DNA of 64,000 nucleotides from Plasmodiophora brassicae (Eukaryota; Endomyxa; Phytomyxea; Plasmodiophorida; Plasmodiophoridae), in the NCBI GenBank assembly GCA_039704465.1, contig JASFAU010000006.1:620001-684000 (forward strand). The letters are read 5' to 3'. The notes beneath the pieces are model-generated. The model ran no database searches. It was not told where the DNA came from and was given only the letters and a program-made list of their open reading frames with translations. Each line of letters begins with the position of its first letter. Position 1 is the stretch's first letter. The position numbers and the translations under genes were made by a program. This document shows positions 56,423 to 64,000 of the stretch, one piece after another.

Positions 56423-56699
56423 ATGGTCCGTTGATCCGTGGTTGCTGATGCCATCGATTCCAGGTGCACTGACTCGTCTGGTTTAGCCGAAGCAAATCAA
56501 GGATATCCGCGACTTCCTGCAGAAGACGCACCGACCCGATGCGAAGGGCGTTGTGATCAAACGCTCCAAGGAGAACGTTAAGTTCAAGATCCGCTGCAGT
56601 CGCTATCTGTACACGCTCGTCGTCACAGACCTGCAGAAGGCCGACAAGCTAACGCAGTCGCTGCCGCCTGGCCTCAAGAAGACCGACATTAAGAAATAG
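56423..56699 (+). CDS. RPL38: Ribosomal protein L38 (eL38)
   Basis: Large-subunit ribosomal protein. Exon 1 is only the ATG (56423-56425); a 61 nt intron (GTCCGT...GTTTAG) follows immediately, then exon 2 (56487-56699) encodes the rest, 71 residues in total. Matches: [53 protein letters not shown] and GLKKTDIKK. Length equals the family norm. The ATG-only first exon is supported because the mature N-terminus then reads M-P-K, as in other species. Confidence 0.93.
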
Positions 56700-56964
56700 A
56701 TTGTCCATCCAAACGTTCTCCGACGCAACTGGAATACAAACACTATTACTGTAACCCTCCCGGTAGCGTGCGAGCCATTTCGTCGTCGAGGGCAGTGTTG
56801 CATATAGGTAGTCCGTGCGACATATGCCTACAGATGTATTACAATAGGTAATGAATGCTGCAAACGTTGCTGGGTGGCGTATTGGTATTGCGGGCGACAG
56901 GCCACTTGGTTTTTGGGGGGTTGGCGGGGTTTCACGACTGGCGGAGGTCCCCGCTGTGTCGGCG

Positions 56965-58988
56965 ATGGCGCCCGTGAAATCGCCCGCTCTGCCGCACGTC
57001 CTGGCGCGGCTGCTGCAGCCGAATGCGTCGAAGGCGGCGCGCGATCCTCCAACCGGGTCGACGATTGCCGATCAGGCCGGGCGGCTCATCATTCAGGGAC
57101 GGTGCGGCGATGCGTTCACGATTCTCGACAACGCGATCAAGAAGGCCCGCCCGACCATTAATACGCGTACGCCATGGATGTACATCTGCCACAATGCGTA
57201 CTGATGTGGTGTTGGCGTCCAGGGTTCCTCTCCGGATTGTATTGCATGCGGGGCGTCGCTGCAGCGGGCACCGGGGACCTGGAGCGAGCTCTCAGCGACA
57301 TCTGCTCCGCGATCAGCATCAATCCAGGTACTGGTGGACGGCAATGTGTTCACAAACGCCTGCGTTACTGAGTCGCGCCGCAAGATAATTGTGAAGCGCT
57401 GAACTCACGCGCGATGCACTACCTGGATATGGGCGACCTCACCGCTGCTCTCGCTGATATCGATCGGGCAATCGCACTTGTGCCATCTGCGTACGCCTAT
57501 CGTCCTGCATCCACTTCCAGTCTGACGTCAGCACAGTCCACGGTTCTATTCGACGCGGTCTGCGATATATCTACAACTAGGGGACATTGCCCGAGCACGA
57601 CTGGACTGCGACATGGTCATCGAACTCGATCCTCAGTTCCCAGAGGTGAGCCCTATAGTGTGTGGCCTTGTCTGTGCCTATGCTTACCGATGCATTGCAG
57701 GCCTATGCGAATCGTGCCGTCTGCAATTGCATGGATGACCCACCGTCACTATCCCTGGCGCTCAAAGACGTTACTTTCGGTATCGATATGGATCCTAGTA
57801 ACGCGGCGCTCTACAAAGTGAGAGCCGGCATCTTGTTCCTCCTTGATCGGAAGGACGACAGTCTTGCCGACATGGACGTGGCCGTATCGCTTCGACCGGC
57901 AGATATGAAGCTGCGTGCCTTACGTGGCGACATGCATGCTCGCAATGGTGAACTGGGCGCCGCTATCGCTGATTTCACCGCCGTCATCGAGGCCCGCCCA
58001 GACATGCTGGATGCCGTTATTGCTCGGGGGCAGCTCCACGCCGACAAGGAAGACTGGAAAGGTGACTGGTATCGCTGAAGATTGCTGAAGATGGTTTGGA
58101 TGCTTACTCTGTCCTTAGAGGCGCTTGCTGATTACGATTCGGTATTGTCGGTCGAGCCTGACAACGTCGACGCCCTTGTGGGCCTAGCTTGGGTCAAGTT
58201 TTGCACTTCAGCAATGATGGTACACACGCCAGTCGGCTGAATGTATCGAAACGTGTTTAATTTGTCGTACAGGAAAGTGCCCAAACCGCTATGAAATGCA
58301 TCCAGTTGGCTAGTGCTGACAAGGACAAGTCCGCCCTTTACGTCGCTCATTTCATTATCGGTTAGTATCGGTGAGGTTGTGTGTGCGCCGTTGTGACATT
58401 CGGGTGCTCTTCAGGCATGGTCGCGACGTATCAGCAAAGAAACGAAGATGCAGTCGCCGCGTTCACCAGTGCCTTGTCCTTTGATTCATCTTCTTTGTCA
58501 GCGCGGGCAAACCGTGCAAACTGCTTGCTGGACCTTGAGCGGTACACGGAGGCGAATCAGGACGCAAGCGTGTGCGTCAGGAAAGAGCCATGCTGCGAGT
58601 ACTTTCTATTGCGATCCCGAGCGAGGCTAGGTTTGCGTCAGTTGAAGAACGGCCTAAAGGATGCCGAACAGGCACTTCGGCTCGATCCGAATTGCATCCA
58701 AGCTCACCTGGTTTCCGCAAGGTTCCATGTTGCCCTCGGCGATCTTGACCATGCCCTGGCGGATTGTGACGCAGGGCTCGCGATTGAGCCCGGCAACGAC
58801 GGCCTCCGTAATTTCAGAGCGTCCATTTCAGATACGGTCTGTTCAAATCACAGCACGAATTCCATGCTCCTGATTCTGATATCGTGCGTCAGCTTGAACA
58901 CGAGCATCAGGAGCCTAGCACGAAGCGCCGTCGGGTCGGAAAGAAGGCCGAGGTCCGGGATATCGAGAACAAAGGCGTCGTAAATTAA
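56965..58988 (+). CDS. Tetratricopeptide (TPR) repeat protein
   Basis: At least eight exons interrupted by short introns encode a string of TPRs. Typical repeats: GDLERALSDICSAISINP, GDLTAALADIDRAIALVPSA, GDIARARLDCDMVIELDP, GELGAAIADFTAVIEARPDM, NEDAVAAFTSALSFDSSSLS, GDLDHALADCDAGLAIEPGN. The start MAPVKSPALPHVLARLLQPN precedes a helical region. Reading frames change repeatedly at plausible GT-AG introns. The last junction (about 58800-58830) is unclear: the C-terminal piece FHAPDSDIVRQLEHEHQEPS with KKRRRV-like basic residues runs to a stop at 58988 in a different frame from the last repeat. It is a scaffold or co-chaperone type; partner unknown. Confidence 0.75.
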
Positions 58989-59324
58989 CCGGTTCCCTCT
59001 GCCGCATTGTTGATGCCGTTGCGTCGCCACTTGATACTCGGGGGTTCGCGCCATCCTGTTCGCCCGTCCCGGCCCCACCCACGGGTTGGACAGTTCGTTC
59101 CAAAATTAGCCCCTCTCGACAGTGCTGTGTGTGCACTCTGCAGTTGCTCTATTTCCGTCCGCGGGCGGCGAGTGGGGCCCCCGATTCTAAACAGGCACCT
59201 GAGGCTGACGCGTGCAGCTGTCCGTGGTCCGCGGGCCCCGCTGCCCGCACCGCGTGCGCCGGCAGTTTGCAATTGATCGCTCGCGTTAGTTCGGATTGTC
59301 GCTGTCGGTTCGTGTGTCCGAGTA

Positions 59325-59927
59325 ATGAAGATCGTCTGGCTCTTGGTCCTTGCTGGTGTCGCGCTGGCGTCCGCGGCACCTGCCGAGCCCCAGCAGGGGC
59401 CATCCACTGGCCACGCAGTTGTTGACGGCGTCAAGCGCAAAGCCGGCGACGCCGTCGGTGTCGTCAAGAAATGGTGGGGCGGCAAGCAGGAAGCAGCAGA
59501 GTCGCTACCGATCCGCAAGTTGGCCAAGTCTGAAATCCAACTTCCAGCTGACCAAGAATCCAATCCTGCGCAGTCATTGTTCAGCAGGTGGTTCGGGTCC
59601 AAACGGGATCAAGAGTCGTCTGACGAGGAGTTCGAGGTGGAGGACACCGGCAACGTCACTCCTCGCTCCACAATGGTCGCGATTGGTGAGTGGCTGAAGA
59701 CGAAGCCCGGCATGGCTGTCGCTGGTGCCACTGCAGGCGCGCTTGTGGCTGGAACCGCTGGACTGCGCTATCTGTACCAGAAGCGAGCCGCGCGCATTGC
59801 CAAGGAGGACGCAGATAAGAAGGAGCAGGAAGAGAAACTCAAGGCCGACGTGAAGAGTGGCTCGTCTGCCGTCCTACCTGGCGCTGCAGCTGCACTGGCC
59901 TTGTTTTCGACGATGCTCTTCGTGTGA
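59325..59927 (+). CDS. Secreted/surface protein with internal membrane helix and GPI-like C-terminus, paralogue 1
   Basis: Single exon, 200 residues. Signal peptide (KIVWLLVLAGVALASAAPA), a basic amphipathic segment (KRKAGDAVGVVKKWWGGK), a second Trp-Phe patch (SLFSRWFGSKRD), an acidic run, then WLKTKPGMAVAGATAGALVA, a helix rich in small residues spaced like GxxxG motifs, ending GTAGLRYLYQ. A Lys/Glu helix and a hydrophobic C-terminus (LPGAAAALALFSTMLFV) resembling a GPI-attachment signal follow. No family known to me. Clear paralogue of the gene at 63319. Confidence 0.75.
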   Translation: MKIVWLLVLAGVALASAAPAEPQQGPSTGHAVVDGVKRKAGDAVGVVKKWWGGKQEAAESLPIRKLAKSEIQLPADQESNPAQSLFSRWFGSKRDQESSDEEFEVEDTGNVTPRSTMVAIGEWLKTKPGMAVAGATAGALVAGTAGLRYLYQKRAARIAKEDADKKEQEEKLKADVKSGSSAVLPGAAAALALFSTMLFV

Positions 59928-60890
59928 TACCGGCCTATCCCTATGCATCCCCGCACCCCATACCATGAAAACACGTCAAATCCCTTGTTCGTTTTAAACA
60001 GCCAAATAGGCTCAGCAAGTAGCGTTCTCATTGCCTGACGTGGCATGTCATCACGGGATATGGCTGATGACGTTATGGACGTCTGTTCGCCTCAACTCTG
60101 CAGGGTAATCTATGTAGGTAGAAGCGTCATATCCGTCCCTCAGAAGCCGTGCCGGGCACAACGGGGGACGTCGGTCAGGTTGCCGGCCCCAAATGCCAAC
60201 ATCGAGAGACACGTGACAGCAAACGCTCCTATAGTGCGACGTTGGCGGACGACCTTCCGCGATACGCCCGGGAGCCACCCCAGCCCGAAGATGGCCAGTA
60301 CGGTTAGTGGCTGAAATTGCAGAACAACGACACCCAGGACGTAACACCACATGATGAGGTTCCGTTAGCGTAAACTGTCAACGTTCAGACTTGATGGTAT
60401 CGCCGATGTTGTCATGCGGAAAATGGAATGTTTGTATCGTTTTATTCGTTAGCAGAGCTACAATCAGCAAATCGTTTCGGCTACGAGTTCTTGCCAATGT
60501 TGACGCTCCCCTTCACGTGTTCATCGACGTCCGACTGACTTCGCATGCCTCTCGTAGGTCGCCTTGCTAACCGTAGTGTCGTGGTCATGCATTACAACCG
60601 CGACGTTTCTTGACTCGGAATGTATAGGTCAACTTGACCGAGACGGGATATACGTTATACCGTTATTAGCGATGCGAAACTGACGTTTTACTTGGTGCAC
60701 AGCCTTCGTAGGGACGATGGTAGACACCGACATAAACGGGATTTCACTCTCTCATATCTCTGTTCATCATCGCGCGCTTCGCCGTGCCCAATTCTTACGC
60801 CGTGAGATAATCCCCCTTCGAGTACATACCGTTGAGCAACGTGGACACGGGCGGACCCACGGCCTTGCAACGGCCGCGCGTGGAGCCCCG
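59928..60890 (-). other. Intergenic; possible small two-helix membrane protein at 60049-60352 (minus)
   Basis: The minus-strand frame starting 60352 encodes two hydrophobic segments (YVLGVVVLQFQPLTVLAIFG and IGAFAVTCLSMLAFGAGNL) separated by a basic loop (SRKVVRQRRT). A short intron could lead into a tail ending VHNVISHIP near 60051. Unrecognised and weakly supported. The rest of the interval shows nothing. Confidence 0.3.
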
Positions 60891-61533
60891 AGGGGGAGGG
60901 CGGGAGGTCAGTCCGAATACGTCCAGCAGGGCGGGGAAAGGGTAGCTCGTGCTCCGAAATCGACTGGTACCTGCTTGACAATCATGTGCAGCGCGTTTCA
61001 CGAACTCCAGCTGAACGTCATGGGCGTCTGCAATCTAAGCTGTGAGAAGGTCAGGCAAGGGTGCTGGGCGATTGTTGCCAAGGGCGTCGACGTCACCGTT
61101 CCCGCGGGTACCGAAACCTTTGTCGACAATTGACTTTATCAGTTGTGACATGGTTGGATTCTATTCACGTCGTTGCCATGAAAGGTAGCGCCTTTGCTAG
61201 GATGCCGGCCGATGCTGCAACCAACCCTCGTGTCTGGGCGGTTTTCGAAGGGAAGCGCGTCAGCGGCGTTTTCAAAGCGAAGGCCAGTCACGAATGCGAC
61301 CACCTGATTCAGTACTGATCAGGACCGATTCCACCCAACATCGTCGCGATCCACTAACCGATCCGAGAAGTTTATCCTGATCGATCGACAAGCTGATCCG
61401 GACGCTCTAGCGGAAGCTTTCATTCGGTATGAGAAAGGTCGGCTGGAGAATGAACGTGCTCTGTACATGGAGATGTGGCGACTGACCGGCATCGGAATGA
61501 GGAGAGGCGCAACGGAATTGGCTCGGGGTTTGG
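60891..61533 (+). pseudogene. HExxH gene, copy A, broken
   Basis: Same sequence as copy B (minus) with about 95% identity by eye. HECDH is at 61289-61303. A 5 nt deletion just after (CAGTACTGATCAGG where B and C have CAGTACTGCTATGNTCAGG) shifts the frame and brings a stop directly after HLIQY. The copy ends abruptly at 61533 in the GLE codons, exactly where the inverted copy B begins, so about 25 C-terminal codons are missing. It cannot make the full protein. Confidence 0.7.
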
Positions 61534-61558
61534 AGCCCCGTCACTCTTGCCTGACCTA

Positions 61559-62275
61559 TTACGCACCCTTTGGCCACCCTGGGACCGATTTAGCAGCAGT
61601 TGCCGTTTTAGTCAACGTCAACCCAAAGTGCTTCTCCAAACCCCGAGTCAATTCCGTTGCGCCTCTCCTCACTCCGATGCCGGTTAGTCGCCACATCTCC
61701 ATGTACAGAGCACGTTCGTTCTCCAGCCGACCTTTCTCATACCGAATGAAAGCTTCCGCTAGAGCGTCCGGATCCGCTTGTCGATCGACCAGGATAAACT
61801 TATCGGATCGGTTAGTGGATCGCGATGATGTTGGGTGGAATCGGTCCTGAACATAGCAGTACTGAATCAGGTGGTCGCATTCGTGAATGGTCTTCGCATT
61901 GAAAACGCCGCTGACGCGCTCCCCTTCGAAAACCGCCCAGGCACGAGGGTTGGTTGCAGCGACGGCCGGCATCCTAGCAAAGGCGCTACCTTTCATGGCA
62001 ACGACGTTAATAGAATCCAACCATGTCACAACCGATAAAGTCAATTGTCGACAAAGGTTTCGGTACCCGCGGGAACGGTGACGTCGACGCCCTTGGCAAC
62101 AATCGCCCCGGCGTTCTTGCCTGACCTTCTCACAGCTTAGATTGCAGACGCCCATGACGTTCAGCTGGAGTTCGTGAAACGCGCTGCACATGATTGTCAA
62201 GCAGGTACCAGTCGATTTCGGAGCACGAGCTATCCTTCCCCTGCTGGACGTAGTCGGACGGACCCCCCTCCTCCC
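61559..62275 (-). CDS. HExxH-motif protein, copy B (longest intact frame)
   Basis: The minus-strand frame is open from above 62270 to the stop at 61559. The best-conserved part starts at SVVTWLDSINVVAMKGSAFA and continues PRAWAVFEGERVSGVFNAKT and IHECDHLIQYCYVQDRF (HECDH at 61871-61885). It then runs through DKFILVDRQADPDALAEAFI and RYEKGRLENERALYMEMWRL to the end TATAAKSVPGWPKGA. HExxH is the zinc-binding motif of many metallopeptidases, and the downstream Glu-rich helix could give a third ligand. This is inference: no family is assigned. The true start is uncertain; an internal ATG (MKGSAFARMP) or a spliced 5' part are possible. Upstream pieces change frame between copies. Confidence 0.5.
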   Translation of the reverse strand, partial: GRRGVRPTTSSRGRIARAPKSTGTCLTIMCSAFHELQLNVMGVCNLSCEKVRQERRGDCCQGRRRHRSRGYRNLCRQLTLSVVTWLDSINVVAMKGSAFARMPAVAATNPRAWAVFEGERVSGVFNAKTIHECDHLIQYCYVQDRFHPTSSRSTNRSDKFILVDRQADPDALAEAFIRYEKGRLENERALYMEMWRLTGIGVRRGATELTRGLEKHFGLTLTKTATAAKSVPGWPKGA

Positions 62276-62310
62276 GATGCTCTTCGACCGTGACGCCATC
62301 ACCGCCGTTG

Positions 62311-62898
62311 CTGCAACCAACCCTCGCGCCTGGGCGGTTTTCGAAGGGAAGCGGCGTCAGCGGCGTTTTCAATGCGAAGACCATTCACGAATGCGACCAC
62401 CTGATTCAGTACTGCTATGATCAGGACCGATTCCACCCAACATCATCGCGATCCACTAACCGATCCGATAAGTTTATCCTGGTCGATCGACAAGCGGATC
62501 CGGACGCTCTAGCGGAAGCTTTCATTCGGTATGAGAAAGGTCGGCTGGAGAACGAACGTGCTCTGTATTTGGAGATGTGGCGACTGACCGGCATCGGAGT
62601 GAGGAGAGGCGCAACGGAATTGACTCGGGGTTTGGAGAAGCACTTTGGGTTGACGTTGAGTAAAACGGCAACTGCTGCTAAATCGGTCCCAGGTGGCCAA
62701 AGGGCAAAGGGTAAGACGTTGTCGGAAATAGAGATTATGTCATGTACACCGTTTGGAGCGGCGCCTGCAGCGGGCCCTTTCGGTCGGACTCCCCGGCCGG
62801 TCGCTCTCGGTTTCGCCGCAGACGAATGTCTTCCTTATCGTCGACTGGTACGCCGTGCACTCAGCCGGCCACCGAGGGCCCAACCTATTAAGAAATAG
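62311..62898 (+). pseudogene. HExxH gene, copy C, 5'-truncated
   Basis: Homology to copies A/B begins at GCTGCAACCAACC (62311) and continues to about 62740, with HECDH at 62386-62400. A 1 nt insertion in GGGAAGCGGCGTCAGCGG changes frame before FNAKT. Downstream of the motif the frame is intact (RYEKGRLENERALYLEMWRL, LTLSKTATAAKSVPGGQRAK) and continues into unrelated sequence (to 62898). The 5' part of the gene is missing. It could still produce a short HExxH peptide from an in-frame start, but is probably a fragment. Confidence 0.6.
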
Positions 62899-63318
62899 GC
62901 GCTATGTTAGCCCTCGACTGAGAAGGAGGCGGACACTAATTGCCTGTATATGCTGGAGCTTATAGCCAGTAGCATGGCAAACTGCGTCCCTGATTCTGCA
63001 ACCTGTTCAGCGGCTGATCTGTCCGGCGATTAAAGGCGTGACGGATCGGGCGGTCGGCGACGATTCGGCGGTCTGGTCTAATTTTAGGCCGGGCATTCGG
63101 TTTACCCCGTAAGTTTCGTGCGTGACGCCAGTGACGTTGGTGCCAACCTAAAAATGGCTCTGGGTGTCGCGCGCAGATTGTCCGTGCGGTGGACCGCGAC
63201 GGCAGTTCTCTGTTGACCCGATTGTCGTCAAACCGGATCGGATCGCCCGGTCGATAGCATCTCGTCGGCGTGCATCGCTGCCGTCATTTGAGCAACAACA
63301 CGCGCATCAGTCACAATC
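62899..63318. other. Intergenic, upstream of the last gene
   Basis: Nothing recognised; presumed promoter of the paralogue at 63319. Confidence 0.45.
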
Positions 63319-64000
63319 ATGAAGCTCCTCTGGGTCCTTGCTCTTGCCGGTGTCGTACTGGCGTGCGCGACGTCGGCCGAGCGTCCGCAGCAGGCGTCCA
63401 CCGACCAGGGTGTTGTGGACAACGTGAGGCGCAAAGTCGGCGACGGCTACAGAGCCGTCAAGAACTGGGTAGTCGGCGAGCCGGAACAACAGCCTGCTCC
63501 TGCTCGACAACCGTCCTTGTTTGGCAATCTGTTTGGGAACGGTGAGAGCCAACCTTCAGCTCCCCAGGAACGCGAAACCCGGAAGCAGTGGTTCTTCAGC
63601 AGATTTCTCGGGTCTTCTGGTGACGAAGTGCAACAACCGCCAACGCAGCAGCCCGTGCCACCACAACACCCGGCGACGACACCACAACCGAGCCCTGTTC
63701 CTACCGTTGAGCCTGCCCCACAGGGCGAGGTCCCGCGTGCCACTGTACTCCAAGGCGAGTCGTCTCCACCTGCGCCTGGCTCGTTGGAGCAGACGTTAAA
63801 CGAGGAACCGGCTGGTGAGGAGCTCCAGCCTCAGGCGGGTGCCAGCGCTGGCACCCTACAATCCAAGCTGACTGAGGCCGGCCAGTGGCTGAAGACGAAG
63901 ACCGGCATGCTCGTCGCCGGCGCCACTGTAGGCACTCTTGCGGCTGGTACGGCTGGGCTTCGCTACCTGCACAAGCAGCAAGTCGCGCGCAAGGCCAAGA
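63319..64000 (+). CDS. Secreted/surface protein paralogue 2, partial (runs off the window)
   Basis: Open from the ATG at 63319 to the last base (227 codons, no stop). Signal peptide (KLLWVLALAGVVLACATSA), a basic segment like paralogue 1 (RRKVGDGYRAVKNWVVGE), LFGNLFGNGE, WFFSRFLGSSGDE, a long Pro/Gln-rich spacer absent from paralogue 1, then the shared QWLKTKTGMLVAGATVGTLA helix and GTAGLRYLHK. The C-terminus is outside the window. Strongest conservation with paralogue 1 is in the signal, the Trp/Lys patch and the membrane helix. Confidence 0.8.
   Translation, partial: MKLLWVLALAGVVLACATSAERPQQASTDQGVVDNVRRKVGDGYRAVKNWVVGEPEQQPAPARQPSLFGNLFGNGESQPSAPQERETRKQWFFSRFLGSSGDEVQQPPTQQPVPPQHPATTPQPSPVPTVEPAPQGEVPRATVLQGESSPPAPGSLEQTLNEEPAGEELQPQAGASAGTLQSKLTEAGQWLKTKTGMLVAGATVGTLAAGTAGLRYLHKQQVARKAK

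Noticed and set aside
58985..59602. 205-codon minus-strand frame
   Set aside because: Mirror of the signal-peptide gene at 59325 and low-complexity upstream sequence; no conserved motif.
1..64000. tRNA, rRNA, CRISPR or telomere repeats
   Set aside because: I looked for T-loop GGTTCRANYCC patterns, direct-repeat arrays and telomeric units by eye and found none convincing; tRNAscan-SE/Infernal would settle the RNA genes.

Overview
This is a nuclear segment of a compact, GC-rich eukaryotic genome, most likely a protist. The evidence is spliced genes with very short GT-AG introns (mostly 50-65 nt; many close the reading frame exactly when removed), a linker histone, a PSTAIRE CDK, Rpn11, a kinesin, DAD1, a Nup35-type nucleoporin, ribosomal protein L38 and mitochondrial glutaredoxin 5. 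Combined short introns, a hevein-type chitin-binding secreted protein, RAP-domain repeat proteins and a Zn2Cys6/PAS regulator make me lean towards a plasmodiophorid (Rhizaria) or a similar compact protist. This is inference only. There is no CRISPR, rRNA or convincing tRNA gene.

0-21 kb is mainly housekeeping: prephenate/arogenate dehydratase and class 2 dihydroorotate dehydrogenase (both minus), a linker histone whose tail is built from small exon cassettes, a Zn2Cys6-PAS regulator, a coiled-coil protein, a CDK, an acidic protein, Rpn11, a four-helix membrane protein, a large PH-like gene, a tetraspanin-like protein and a kinesin.

21-32 kb holds three same-strand paralogues with 'WAFA'-type helical repeats. 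Two carry a RAP domain; the third is cut short. A GT32-like glycosyltransferase and an F-box-like membrane protein lie between them on the minus strand. 32-35 kb holds the PP4 catalytic subunit and a secreted Cys-repeat/hevein protein.

35-46 kb is the accessory heart of the window. It has four intact copies and one decayed copy of an unrecognised Cys-containing family, all on the plus strand. With them are a broken PIF/Harbinger transposase, a foldback repeat, a tandem repeat, a near-perfect hairpin and a GIY-YIG/zinc-knuckle gene.

46-59 kb returns to housekeeping: DAD1, GLRX5, Nup35, a second coiled-coil gene, an ITFG1/TIP homologue, a GNAT acetyltransferase, a large unknown protein, RPL38 and a TPR protein. 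59-64 kb holds two paralogous secreted/membrane proteins flanking three head-on copies of a gene encoding an HExxH motif. The last gene runs off the end of the window.
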